From Siphlonurus alternatus (lineage: Eukaryota; Arthropoda; Insecta; Ephemeroptera; Siphlonuridae), in assembly GCA_949825025.1 (NCBI GenBank), contig OX463779.1:43408249-43472248 (forward strand): a stretch of 64,000 nucleotides of DNA, in the 5' to 3' direction. A program made the position numbers and the translations under genes. Positions 12,542 to 28,429 of this stretch are shown here, piece after piece; position 1 is the stretch's first letter; the number at the start of each line of letters is the position of its first letter. The notes below the pieces were generated by a model. The model was not told the DNA's origin. It saw only the letters and a program-made list of their open reading frames with translations, and ran no database searches.

Positions 12542-13310
12542 TATTAGTGTGTGTACCTGAAAACTAATTTGTGATGATCATATATTAAAATTCAAATTTT
12601 GTAAGAGTATAGTTCAAATTAGACAAAGTTAAATTTTGTGATAATCATGCATAACATAGGTCTATTTTAATGGTAATTCCATACTAGAATGTTTTTCTCG
12701 AGATATTGTGAGTAGAAATACAATTGATAGACTGAAATACTAATGATAATTAATAATTGTTTTGTTGTGAAATGTAGTGATCAACTTTTTTTAAATGGAA
12801 ATTTAATAAGTGAATTATTTGTGACAATATCTGGTTAAATTTTAAGCGAGATTTTGCATGTTAAAATTAAGTAAAAAAGATGTAAGCTTTAAAATGTATA
12901 GAACAATATTTTACAGCTAAAAATTCTATTGATCAAGAATGTGTAGAACCTATCTCAAACTAGATATTTCTTTCCAAGATGTTTCATCAAGATTTATTTT
13001 GTGATTCAATTAATGGCCAATTTATGATAATCATGACTGTATCTTGTTGTAAAATAGAAGTCATGTTTTTGTAAGCAGACATTTAATTGATGGTCTGCAA
13101 GTTAATTTATCTCATGAAAATGTTACTATCAAGATTTTGTAACAAGATTATCAGGTCTATTTGTGTCAATTTCCATTAAAATAAACATTTTTAAAATAAG
13201 CAATTCCATCCTTTTTAATTCCTGAAACACTTATTTATGATGTCTCCATAGAAAAATATAATGACCAAGATTGAGTATTTACAATGTCAATATGTTGTAA
13301 CTACATGGAC

Positions 13311-13316
13311 AATAAA
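13311..13316 (+). promoter_or_regulatory. Candidate polyadenylation signal of the HSF-like gene
   Basis: AATAAA about 2.06 kb after the TGA at 11252-11254. It lies at the end of the degenerate repeat and before the convergent PSMA7 3' end. Earlier signals are possible. Confidence 0.4.
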
Positions 13317-13798
13317 ACAGTGAAATAATTAAGTGATAGTTTCAAAACAAGCAATAATCCCAGCCTGTACTTATCAGTAAGTGCCCTAAATTGATACAAC
13401 TAAAAAGCACTATCTGCTGCTAGCAATCCTGTTTTCTTTATTTAGTTACTTAAAAGGATTAAGAGAAAATCCAAGCGATAAACTCCAAAATTCAATTATG
13501 ATAGAAATACTCTTTTTTTTTTTATCAAGTCTTTCAAGTATATTTTCTAAAACTTTATTTTACTTAAAATTGAGCTATTTTATGTAATATGAACACTATA
13601 TTTAAAAATGGATAATTTTTTTTAATTGCATTTCAAAAAAAGAACACAAATTAAACGTGACATTTGAAAGCGACATTGTATTGATAAATATACACATTTC
13701 TTTATCCGAAATTGTTAGTTCAAAGTGCAGCGAGGAGTGAGCTCACAGCACTACCAACGGCAATTTCAGTAAAGTCCTGTTAACAAGAAACACTCGGC

Positions 13799-18160
<4,362 letters not shown>

Positions 18161-18167
18161 TCATATG

Positions 18168-21100
18168 TTACAAGAAAACGGTGTCGTATGAGAAAGCTGC
18201 GGCCAGTCTGAAGGAATCGTCTCTGATGACCGCGTACATTCTTTGTGGCGAGGGAGTAGAAGAGGGAGACGGAACACATGCCTTGACTCGCAGCAGAAAC
18301 TCTCGTTCACTGGGGGGTGGAAATGCTTGCTGGCTTTCTGGCTTGTCTCCCTCTTCTTCTGGGATGAGATGAGCAGCCTGCACAGAAATTTAACCGTTAA
18401 TTTCCAGAAAATTTAAGGTCACACGTCACACGGGAGAAGAAAAATCACTGAGCATTTAAAATTCCCAAATTTAGATCTAATTTTTTTAATTTTTAAAAGA
18501 AAATTCCCCCCCCCTCTTCTCCAACTCTATTTTGCTTACTAAATTAATATACTCTCCCTACAGGTATCCTCCAGGACTTTTTTTCCGCATCAAGGCTACA
18601 TAGAACCCTCAAATATCGTTGCCTCAAAATATAAGTGCTGTGTAAACAACAAGGTTTTGATGCAATTATAGACCTTAATCTATATGTACATAAGGTCTAA
18701 AATTGCATCAAAACCTTGTGGCTTATACAACACATATATTCTGAGGCGATGATTATGTTGATGTGCAAGGCATAGGCAATAAGAATGTCATATATATTGG
18801 CAGATTTTTCTCTACAAAATTGTAATAAAAATAAGACACGGATCAACATATTGTACGGTTTCTGGAATTAACAATAAATCAACAAATAAATATCTCACCC
18901 GTTGAGCATCTCTGAACATGGCCTTGATCTTTGAGCCGAAGGTTCCCGAGGGTCCCCCGGGCACCTCCACCTCCGTGGCCTGCAGCAGCTCACACAGGAA
19001 CGAGCTCATCTCCTCCCCAGGATCCTCGGAGGCGTCACAGAACTTTCGGCGCAGAGACGTCAGCTGTGCGATCTTCATTTCCTCTGTCTCAATCGTGCTG
19101 ACAAAACGCTGGAGAACAAAAAATGTTGTCATGGTCCATGGAAATAATAATAAGTATGATTTTTTAACTTCAAAAGCTACAGACATGCTTAAGAGTATTT
19201 TAGCTTCTGAATATACATGCTCCTTCTAAACTTTCAATTAGTATAGAATTTTCAATTTGAATTTCCTCTTCTCTTAGAGAAATAATTTACCTTGATTGGT
19301 TTTAATATATTTAAATTAATAATAAAAATATGAATTTAATATCAAGCACACAAATTGATGCCACTTTGATTATTTTTTATTTATATTTTTTCAAAGTACA
19401 GGGACAATTTTAAAAACTACATATTGAAGTTGCAGTATGTGATGTTACTGGCATGAAACCCAAAAATATACCTCTTTTTTATTTTTCAAAGAAACATTAA
19501 CAATTCCAAAATTCAGAAAAATATCTGAAATAAAATTAATTTTACAATTCTGTTACAATTCAATATGATATTTTGATGACCATTCAAATTTCAGGGTCTA
19601 TTTAAATTCAGAGACTCTAGTTTAAGTACCTTATACTCCGGTAGCGAGGGGGTGAGAGCGTAGGTGAGTTTGCTTGCTCGGTCCTGCAGGGCGGCGAGGT
19701 TGGAGGGAGGGGAGAGCTCTTCCCGCCACTCCTCCTCCAGCCGCGACATCACCGAGTGCAGAAGCACTGGCAGCAGTAGCTGGAAGACGTCAGCTGGTCG
19801 CCGAGACTCGAGGAAATGGAGCACCTGTTGTAGCAAGTTAGAACATGTATCAATATTAGGTGGTGTTTAATGCTGAAAATACGAGCTTCTTGTTTTGCGC
19901 CTAAACAGAAGTCGCAACTCCAAAGTAGCAAATTTCACCCTTGGCAGAGCCAGGCCAGGGTATGTAAGTGTAGGGGATATGCGCTAGTGAAGTCACGGAC
20001 AATCAAAGAGGGCGTTACTGGTTTTGCGACTTCTAGAAAAAAGCTCGTACTTTAGGTTTATGAGAAGGTAGTCAAAATTAAAAATAATTTAAGTTGTACA
20101 TGTACTTATTTTTGTTTTTTTACCATTTTTCCTACAATCCAACTGTATTCTTTGAAACATATACTCTCATTGATATTTTTTAAACACTATTTTTTAAATT
20201 AAATATTCAATAACGTATCAACACTTTAGAATGAAAACCACTTAATAAATGTAACTACAAAATAATGGTTCATGCCTAACCTTATATCAATAGAACGTGC
20301 AGGTCAAAATTCAATCAAAATATTTACACTCTGAGAAGAAGATACAACAATTCAAGAACACACAAATGATTTTATCACCTTCTCTGCCTCTCTGGTGTCG
20401 TCAAACAGTCTCTTCTGTCTGGCGGCAGGCACGGGCTTTGCCGCGCTCCACAGTTCCTGCCACGTGTTTCCCTCAATGAGCATGCGTGCGCTCAGCTTGC
20501 CCTCCTCCTCCAGCCAGTCCCGCGGAGAGTACCAACGTACGAAGTCGCCCAGGCAGGACCCGGGGTTGGCGGCCTGCAAACCAAAATCACTCAAACAATT
20601 ATCTAGTACAGGCTTGTTAATGGAAACCTCCTTAAAATATTTTTTTGAATATAATAGAGTTATGTATTGTCAATATTTTCAGATTTTTTTAATCCTCTAG
20701 CACTCTTAAAATCATAATGCAAAATGCTGTAATGTGATAGTCATGCAATAAGTATTTAACATTCAAGCATAAGGAAAGACGTTGCATGACTATGACATCA
20801 CAGCATCTTTCTACTCAATTTTAAGAAAAAAAAATCTGAAAAATATTGACAATACATTGTTGGGCCCTCTATCCAAATATACATTAACAAAAATCATGCA
20901 GGTTGATCTGCTTGTCTTGCGGGTGTTTACCTTGAATGCCTCCATGTCGGAGAGCAGCAGGGGACTCATCAGCTGTGCCCGCAGCTCCGAGCCCTGAGCG
21001 TCGCTGCCCAGCTGCATCAACACTTCGGCGTCCTCGTGACGTTGGTCTTCCGTCTTAGGGGGCGGCTCCTGCAGGAAATATGTGATGTCACTGTCTCTGT

Positions 21101-24100
21101 CCAGTTCTAATGGATAACAAAATCAGAGCAGGCTCGTGTAGTTTCAGGAAAAAATAAATTATTATGAAAATTATTAATAATTAATTTTTTAAATAAGTCA
21201 AACTAAGCAATATTATTTGTTTAAAAAAAGAGGATAGGAAAACATACCATATCTAAAGGAACAGATTTGTTGGGAAAGGAGATCCAATTAACAACCCAGC
21301 AAAAAGGGAAAATTTAAAACAACACAAATCTTGAAATATCTCCCTTTCAAAGAAATATTTTTCTATCGTATGTGTTTTTATTCTATTTTTTTTAAAAACA
21401 TTATGAAGAAAATTATAAACAAAAAAAAAAAAAAAATAATGAAAAATACGTTGACTCTGTTCTTGTGGTTCCTGAAGACCTGATAATAGTTCGTACCTGG
21501 GTGACGGGGATGAAGAGCGGCTCGTTGGTCTCCAGCAGCCTCAGGTTGCCGTGCCGACTGAGCCGACCCTCGGGCTGGTTCCACAGCGAGTGCTGCTGTC
21601 GCTGGCGTCTCCTCGGAGCCTCGTCTGGGTCCTCCGAACACTCGTAGAACTCATCTTCCTCCTCTTCACCACTAGACTCAACCTCCTGGAACTCTGCAGC
21701 GAGACCGTCAAAACTGAACAGAGGACAATTCGTCCCTCGTCCGGAATAATGAGCTATCTGCCTACCACAATCTTGTTGCAATAATGGGCTGTCTGCTATT
21801 TGAGGTGAGCACAATGGAATATCAACCTCAAATTTTTTTATTGCAGAAATGGATAGAGCGTGCAAAGTTATGCTACCCAGATTTTTTTCAGATTTTTTAC
21901 AGCCCTAGCTGGAAGTATTTTTAAAAAAATTATTGAAAGTCATTTTTTGAAAATACTTCCAGGGCTGTTTAAATTCTAAAAAAAAATTAGGGTAGCATAA
22001 CTTTGCACCGGGCCCTATCTATTTCTGCGGAAAAAAAAAATGAGGTTGATACTCCATTTACTCCATTATGAGCTGTAAATTGGTATAACATACAGTTCAT
22101 TATTGCGCTCACCTGAAATAGCAGATAGCTCATTATTGCAACAATATCGCGGTAGGCAGATAACTCATTTTTCCGGACGAAGGACAATTTATACATTCTA
22201 AATTCATATTTGACCATTTTTATATCACAATTAAACAAGTATTTCGTTTTATCAAAATTTCATAAACGTCAAACATTACAATTACTAATTATATAAATAT
22301 ACAGTATTTACATAAGGTCATGCTGAGATAAGAAGTATTATGCAGTTATATATTTGAGCATTAATTATGATTAATTGTTATTATAAATTATCACAGAAAG
22401 TGTAATTGTCAGGCTTTGAATCTGACTGCAGGCTTATTTAGTACGTAACGTATTAGTCTTGCTTTATATATATCTTGCATTAACAATACGAAAATGTCTT
22501 AAAAAAATGAAAAATGTATACTGTACGTAATTCATTTTGGGCAAAAAATAATTTAATTGTATTCTTCAATATTATATCCAGTATTTTTAATTTGCATTTT
22601 GCATCTTATAGGCGTATTCTGTTGGATCTTGTATAAATCCCAACCTTATTAGTATACTGTAATAACTTATTACAGTATATGCTTATTATATTCAATACAA
22701 ATAATATATCAAATTTATAAAATGGATGTAGGATATTCAAATTAAAATTCCTTTTTAACACATATATATAATTATATATATATTACTGTGAGCTTTGAAT
22801 TACATATTGATAGTTTTTTTTTTACTAGCTTTCATAAGCAATTTGGGTTAATGATAAAATTTCAATTCTGACACTTATTATACAAATAAAATTACAGTAA
22901 AAAAAATAATAAATAAAGTAAAAAATAAAAAATAAACAAAAAAAAACAAAAAAAAATGGAAATTTGACCATAAAATATTTATATAATTATATTAAAAATA
23001 ATCAAATTAAATAAAATCTGTTATTAATCTTAAATATGTAAAAATATACATTTTTTATTTGTAATGCATGCAGAGACACGTTTTTAAGTCCAAACAGCGG
23101 GTTCAATGCAGATGTTGAGCTGTAAAAGTAAAAATAGCCGTCTCACAATGCCTGATAAATTTTTCTCTATATAGATGTACAAAGAGAATCAGATTTAATT
23201 GGTATATAAAACATCGTTAAAAATTTAAGTCATTATTTTTAAATTTATATGTTTGCAATAACGGCGTTTATATTAATATTGACAAAAGAGTTGGTATTAC
23301 AACATGCGGCAGATGCTGCATACACCATTGTCCTACTAGAGAACCAGTAGGAGTTCTTTAGCTACCGCAATGTGAGTAAAATCGGTCGGAACCTGGGATC
23401 GAACTCACGACCGTCCGATTACGCCTTGCTCACCATTGTCCGAGTGAGCGTCAGCCGGCTGTCTGGCCCGTCTCTCTCTCTCGCGACGTCTCTCCGCGCA
23501 GTAGTTCAGCATCTGCAGGACATGGCAATAGTTAATGTTAAATTGATACGAGTGAAGCGGTTCATATAACACATGCGTAAAGCCGGCATTACACGATACA
23601 ATTTTGCATAAATATAATTTTTCCTTAAACTTGAACTCTATTTGTTTGTATGGAGATGAAATTTCCTTGCAAGGAAAAATTGTATGCAAAATTCAAAAAT
23701 TGTATATTTATATTCATGTAATACCAGCTTAAATTCATGAATTGCAGCTTGTGTGTATATATATATATATATACTCATATATTACATATATAATATATGA
23801 GTAAATATTATATTTGCACGAAATAGTTAAGCAGGTGCGGGAAATTAATTATCGTACATATATGTTATAGCTTCAGTCTTATTTAACAATATTTTTTTTT
23901 CTTTTATCCATTAACTTTAAATGGGTACTTATTCTACTCATGATACTAATTACTAATTTTGTCCACTTACGTATAATAACTTCCCTCTAAAATTATTTTT
24001 ATTAACGAAAAATAAAAATCAGTCTAATAATAATTCTATATCAACTTGTAATTATTTATAATTTGTATTGATCAAATTGGCAATTTTTTTTATTGCCATG

Positions 24101-24810
24101 TGTTAAATTGAGTAATAAATTTTTTTATGTAATAAAATGTAATACATGGGATGCTTAATAAAAAAGTGTTAAGATACTATACTATGATTTTTATCTGAGA
24201 TAATTAAATAATTGCATGGGTATAAAAAAGGGTCAAAATTACATAAAACTGACGAAACAATTAAAAAGTATATTTCAAAAGTTGCAATCAGTTGTAAAAA
24301 ATTGTTCCTGATATTTAATTTTGTGACTGGCAGAGTAAAAAGCTATATAGTCATTATTTCTTGACATTAATTGTATTAAAATTTGGATTCTGCGTTTTCG
24401 TCCCTTCTTAATGCTATCCTATCCTAGCTGCCATACTTTTTGCTATTGCACGTCTTGTGGGTGCCATGAAATAATAAATAAATCGGGTCGTATTTAGGAT
24501 TTTTAGGAATAAATTATTACTAAAGTAATTATAAAGATTGAATAAGGATTCATTTCTCTATCGCTATCCATTATAAATACTTAACTATATTACACTATAA
24601 TACAACAACACGATATGCATGCACTAGGCTGCATTACACATTGCATCAACGACAAAAAATAGCAAGTCGTTGCAAATAAAGAATAAATAAACTTCAATTA
24701 ATATATAGATATGTAATCGATCCAATTTGATCAACAAACAAAACAATTAACACACCTGTAATTTTTGATAGAGCAGACATGACCGTAGATCTGGGTAGCC
24801 AGGAACAAGT
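18168..24810 (-). CDS. RAB3GAP1: Rab3 GTPase-activating protein catalytic subunit, C-terminal half (8 exons, ~425 aa)
   Basis: Minus-strand exons 24810-24756, 23512-23434, 21693-21497, 21068-20931, 20573-20379, 19824-19630, 19108-18899 and 18377-18168 read through in frame to a TAA. The order of conserved blocks follows RAB3GAP1: PDLRSCLLYQKLQMLNYC, EFQEVESSGEEEEDEFYECS, GNLRLLETNEPLFIPVTQ, LLLSDMEAFKAANPGSCLGD, FVRWYSPRDWLEEEGKLSAR, RLFDDTREAEKVLHF, PQRMYAVIRDDSFRLAAAFS, ending DTVFL. The protein pairs with RAB3GAP2 to act on Rab3 and as an exchange factor for Rab18; these activities are known for the family. The first exon here starts within a codon, so an upstream exon is required, but no N-terminal exon was found. 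Exon 21693 is defined by the acceptor ending GTCTCGCTGCAG because it restores phase. Confidence 0.93.
18614..18750. mobile_element. Inverted-repeat MITE in RAB3GAP1 last intron
   Basis: Arms of ~65 bp: ATCGTTGCCTCA and ACAAGGTTTTGATGCAATTA on the left, mirrored by TAATTGCATCAAAACCTTGT-type and TGAGGCGAT on the right, around a short AT spacer. The element at 58613-58757 has a similar core. Confidence 0.65.
19872..20056. mobile_element. Inverted-repeat MITE in a RAB3GAP1 intron
   Basis: Left AATACGAGCTTCTTG and AGAAGTCGCAA are mirrored on the right by TTGCGACTTCTAGAAAAAAG and CTCGTACTTTA. About 185 bp, no transposase. Confidence 0.6.
20614..20895. mobile_element. MITE family C, copy 1 (RAB3GAP1 intron)
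   Basis: Inverted arms with TGTATTGTCAATATTTT, CAGATTTTTTT, ATGCTGTRATGTSATAGTCA on the left and their complements on the right. Copies with the same core (GCATGA...TGACGTCA/ATTCATGCAAATATTTG) recur at 49330-49600 and 52860-53090. The right end is about 35 bp from the exon at 21068-20931. Confidence 0.7.
21725..22190. mobile_element. MITE family B, copy 1, interrupted by a family A MITE
   Basis: Inverted ends ATTCGTCCCTCGTCCGGAAT on the left and the mirrored CCGGACGAAGGACAAT on the right are followed inside by AATGAGCTATCTGCCTACC and its complement. A family A MITE (21816-22056) is inserted in the middle. The outer left end is about 30 bp from the RAB3GAP1 acceptor at 21694. Related copies are at 39895-40369 and 44171-44349. 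Confidence 0.8.
21816..22056. mobile_element. MITE family A, copy 2, nested in family B
   Basis: Ends GGAATATCAACCTC and GAGGTTGATACTCC are mirrored, followed by TTTATTGCAGAAATGGATAG and GTGCAAAGTTATGCTACC, the same block as the PSMA7 intron copy. It splits the family B element, giving a relative age: B inserted before A. Confidence 0.85.
22200..23320. other. AT-rich RAB3GAP1 intron, nothing recognised
   Basis: AT-rich intronic sequence with A-tracts (22900-22960). No exon, RNA gene or clear element is visible between the family B element and the SINE-like insertion. Confidence 0.5.
23323..23441 (-). mobile_element. SINE-like insertion with 11-bp target duplication at a splice donor
   Basis: CACCATTGTCC occurs at 23323-23333 and 23431-23441, flanking 97 bp. 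On the minus strand the insert begins AGCAAGGCGTAATCGGACGG and contains GAGTTCGATCCC, a pol III B-box-like motif, as in a 5'-truncated tRNA-derived SINE. The RAB3GAP1 exon 23512-23434 ends inside the right-hand duplication, so its GTGAGC donor is built from duplication (GTG) plus insert (AGC). Confidence 0.6.
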
Positions 24811-27239
24811 CTGAAACAGAAGTTAATTTTCATTTTTAAATGGCTTAATTTTTAATTAAATTACCATTTAATACTATCTATATAAAATTAAGGTAATTAT
24901 AATATTTACCGCTTTAAAAATACATAATTGAAATAATATTGCGGTGTTTTACTCCAAGATAATCGTATTATATCTGATTCCGTGCGGTTCCAGCTTGCTC
25001 CCTAAAAACGGGACCTTCCGAGCAATAATATTTCCGTCTCTGGCGGCGGCGGGCCTGAGGCGGTCATCTCACTTTTGCCGCACCGCCGACTCCGTTTACC
25101 GCCGCTAACAGTAAATTAATACTCCGACCTTCAGTGCATAACTCACGTGAGCATATGGCGAACATATAGGTATAAAACGGTAGAAGTGAACATGATATAA
25201 CGCACAGGTAGATGAAGCGAACAACATGTTAATTTGTAGAGGAAAATCCAAAGAAAGCATCCAACGATTGTACAGTATACTGTAAAAAAGTCCTTGAAAA
25301 GCATCCTCTTTCCCTATTCTTCAAAGACTCAACCTATTTGCGCATCGCAGTAATGAGCCATACCCGAAACAATGTAAATTTTCGGCTATAGGATATTTTC
25401 ATTGTTTTAGGTTAGAATTTTATGTGTTAATCAATATAATATAGACGCGGAAGCCATGCATAATGGTCTAACCTTATAATTTAAACTTATAAACAAAAGA
25501 CGTCTGAAATAATATTTGAGAATGTTTTTCCTTATTTATTATTATATTTTTTAGTATAATTAGTTATATTTATTTGACGTGAACACACGTTAGTGTTCAG
25601 AAGAGTTAAAAAAGGCAAACTGTATAATACCGTTCTTCACTGTAAGTTTCACAATTCACTACTTGGCTATTTAATTGGACTAACGTTCATTAATGCTATC
25701 AAAAGTAATATTTTGTTAAACATATAGCACGTGCATGGAAAGTTACAATTTTCTGGGCGTAGCGAGGAAGAGATAATGACATGAAATTATCTTTCTTTTT
25801 TGTTAAAAATTATGAAATCAACAATAAGTGAAATAAGAATTATAAAATATAAAAGCGAAAGCTTAAATAAATTTTGTGTTATTTTTAATATTATATTTCT
25901 GCCTCCTATGGGACGGGTAGGATCCTGCATGGCTAGAAACCTATACATCGATTTTTGTGTGAAAATTCTTTTAAATGATGTAACATACGGCGACGATAAT
26001 TTGTAAAAAATCAATACGTGTAACAATTAATTACGCTGAACAATTAGAGAATTTATTATAGAGAAAACATGACAACAACAGAAAGCATTAACTGTAAATC
26101 CTACATCCGTGAACATTAAAGCTATTTTTACATGAAGAACGGAGTAATTGTATACGATTAAACATTACAAGTAAATAGAGTTATAAAAAAAAAAACGTTT
26201 GTTGAAGATAACGAAGATAATCTCTCAACTAAGCAGCCAGCTATATGTATACAATTATTACGAACCATCGAGGCGTAAAGTCTCCGGGTGAGAGAGCTTC
26301 CTACTTCCACAGTAATTAATAAATACACAAATCATAATAAATAATTCCGATGAGTTCGAAATTTTTTGTATTCAACATTGAAAATTCATATGGCGGAAAT
26401 TGAAAAATTATTGAAACGTCCAATAACGGTTTTAACACCCTGAAGTAAATTTGACAACCCTCAGTTACAAGTAAGTGTATCCAATTTGAAGTTTATACAA
26501 CAAATTTTACTACATCAAATTTGCGAAAAATTGACGTACGAATTTTGATTCACTCCATACGAGCTGCAGATGAATACTTCGACAACAGTATTAGACTGGA
26601 AAGAGCAGCCGATTTCATATTATTGTTCATGGTTGAACAATATTTTCATGTTAAAATGCCATAATAGTCTATATTCTGCACACGAGACATTGTCACTTTT
26701 TAAATAAGGGAACCAATGAAACCTAAGTAAAAGGGTCGATTAAAAAGTAAAAATTTATTGTTGACAATATTAAACACTGCCATGCAAAATCGTCAATGCA
26801 ATGAAGTATCAGTTTGTTAAATTAGAATTTAATTTAACAATTTAATATCACGCTATCCAGTCAGAATTTAAAAAAAAAAAATCTCGTCATCAGCGTGTTA
26901 TTTCACTGCATATATCATTATGATAATAACATTAATAACTCACCCGCATAGTGACAATATTAGCATTTATTGGCTCACATGTGATGTTAGCAAGTCGTTG
27001 TGCTATAATATTGTTTCACATTGAATATTAGTAAATAATGATTTGATAATAATGATGAACTTATAATTAAATTTTTTAACAATGATTTTGAATAATAGTA
27101 CATACACATAAAATGGTTTATTATAGAAAGCGACATGAACCTTTTGCATGAGCCATGCAACTGAACATCACACTTGCATGACTGCATGCAATGAAGCCGT
27201 CTTATATTGTAGAACATTAGGGTCAACAACCAAATTGTG
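24811..27239. other. Gene-free AT-rich stretch with one GC-rich patch
   Basis: No exon or transposase could be supported. A GC-rich, CpG-containing patch lies at about 24980-25110 (GGCGGCGGCGGGCCTGAGGC). It is not an open frame with splice sites, and it could be an unrecognised repeat or a regulatory CpG segment. The missing upstream exons of RAB3GAP1 were looked for here and not found. Confidence 0.4.
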
Positions 27240-27440
27240 AAGGTATAGAAGATTATTTATTCCGATCGTGCGAGGTTCGAGACGAAGAGGAATATTTATT
27301 TTTATTCCAATTTGGCAAAATTCGAACCCAGAGGAAAAAGTATATATTTAATATAATATTTTGATCCGGGCGGGATTCAAACCCAGCGGAAGTCTGACTA
27401 GCCAGAGCTCCTCGGACAAAGGAAAACTTTCTATCAATCA
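27240..27440 (-). mobile_element. tRNA-derived SINE-like fragment with repeated B-box-like units
   Basis: On the minus strand, GGCTAGTCAGACTTCCGC and GGGTTTGAATCCCGCCCGG resemble tRNA sequence. Two further diverged units follow, GGGTTCGAATTTTGCC and TCTCGAACCTCGCACGAT, each trailed by an A/T-rich tail (AATAAA-type). This looks like a SINE head with three tandem tail units of ~45-55 bp. Confidence 0.45.
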
Positions 27441-27841
27441 CGAGCGCACTTTGTCAACACCCGCACGTCAACTGAAAGAGAGCACCGTCGTCGTTGACAC
27501 GATTTTGGTCAATATCTCGCCGTGAAAAAATTAACGATTTGAATTTTGATATTGAGGACGCCTCTGCGCCCTATATAATTTTATAAAATAATTTAATGAG
27601 ATCATTCACGTATTGAATGTAAATAACATAATAGAGTGTGTGGTTTTGAAAAATAAATATGATCATCATAACAAAAAATACTGATGCCAAAGACAACATT
27701 ATTAAGATAATTTTTTTTGCAACACCTACTTGCTGCTTATTATAATAATTGGAATCACATCAGAATGGCAATTTCTTACTTTAGAAGGTTATTCGTAATA
27801 TTCGTGGTTGCACAAAAAAGACATCACGTTGTTTTGTGGAA

Positions 27842-28425
27842 TTAAAGTAGAGTGAGTGCGACAAAAAATTTAGTTTTAGTTCAAGTAGTCCTTCATATCG
27901 AACTAAAATCCGAAAAAATCTATCTCACATCTTAGGTTCTCCAGAAAAAAAGTCATTAATCAGAGTGAACGCGTCGTTTAACCAAAGAGTTTACATTGTA
28001 TACTATAATTATATAAAATCTCTTGGTTAACATGGGGGTCTTACCTCAAAAAAAAAAATAATAAATAAAAAAATAAACATGATTTTCTCCTGGAAAATTC
28101 TTCGATAGGTGGAATGACAAAAATATAGCGATATTCTGTGACTCATTGAAGCTTCAAGTAAAAATTGTTTATAATAATTTTTGCTCGGAATAATTAAAAA
28201 AAAAAAAAAATGAAGAAAATGAAGAAAATGAAGAAAATTTTCATGTTTGATTATATAATATATCGTTTCTCGTATTAAGAGTTCACTCAGATTTTGGATT
28301 CATTTTTTTCTGGAGAACCTAAGTGGGATAGAATTTTTAGGATTTTGGTTCGACATGGAGGACTATATCAGCTATTGTTAGAAAATGCAAACTCCTTTTT
28401 TTTTCTGATGGGTACTCTACTTTAA
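27842..28425. mobile_element. 584-bp inverted-repeat element with TTAA ends
   Basis: TTAAAGTAGAGT on the left and ACTCTACTTTAA on the right. Arms of ~145-165 bp are mirrored (GAACTAAAATCCGAAAAA / ACTTAGGTTCTCCAGAAAAA type blocks). TTAA at both borders would fit a piggyBac-type target site. The spacer contains A-tracts and no transposase. Confidence 0.65.
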
Positions 28426-28429
28426 AATG

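Larger units (their letters stand above)
11280..13320 (+). repeat. Degenerate ~60-75-bp tandem repeat forming the HSF-like 3' UTR
   Basis: Units recur with the pattern CTAATTTGTGATA, then TTGTTAAAAY, then ATCAAGATTTTGTAGG, then TAAAAATTAAATTGG. Clear examples start near 11446, 11506, 11573, 11643, 11701 and 11838, and again after the foldback element (12560-13150). Units are only loosely similar, which suggests an old minisatellite. The tract begins right after the stop codon and runs to an AATAAA at 13311. Confidence 0.6.

Noticed and set aside
21693..21720. RAB3GAP1 acceptor at 21714 (CTCTGTTCAG)
   Set aside because: Using it breaks the phase with exon 23512-23434; the acceptor at 21694 restores the frame and gives the expected EFQEVESS junction.
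23380..23430. A functional tRNA gene
   Set aside because: Only a B-box-like motif and part of a D-arm-like stem are present; no acceptor stem or anticodon arm can be drawn.
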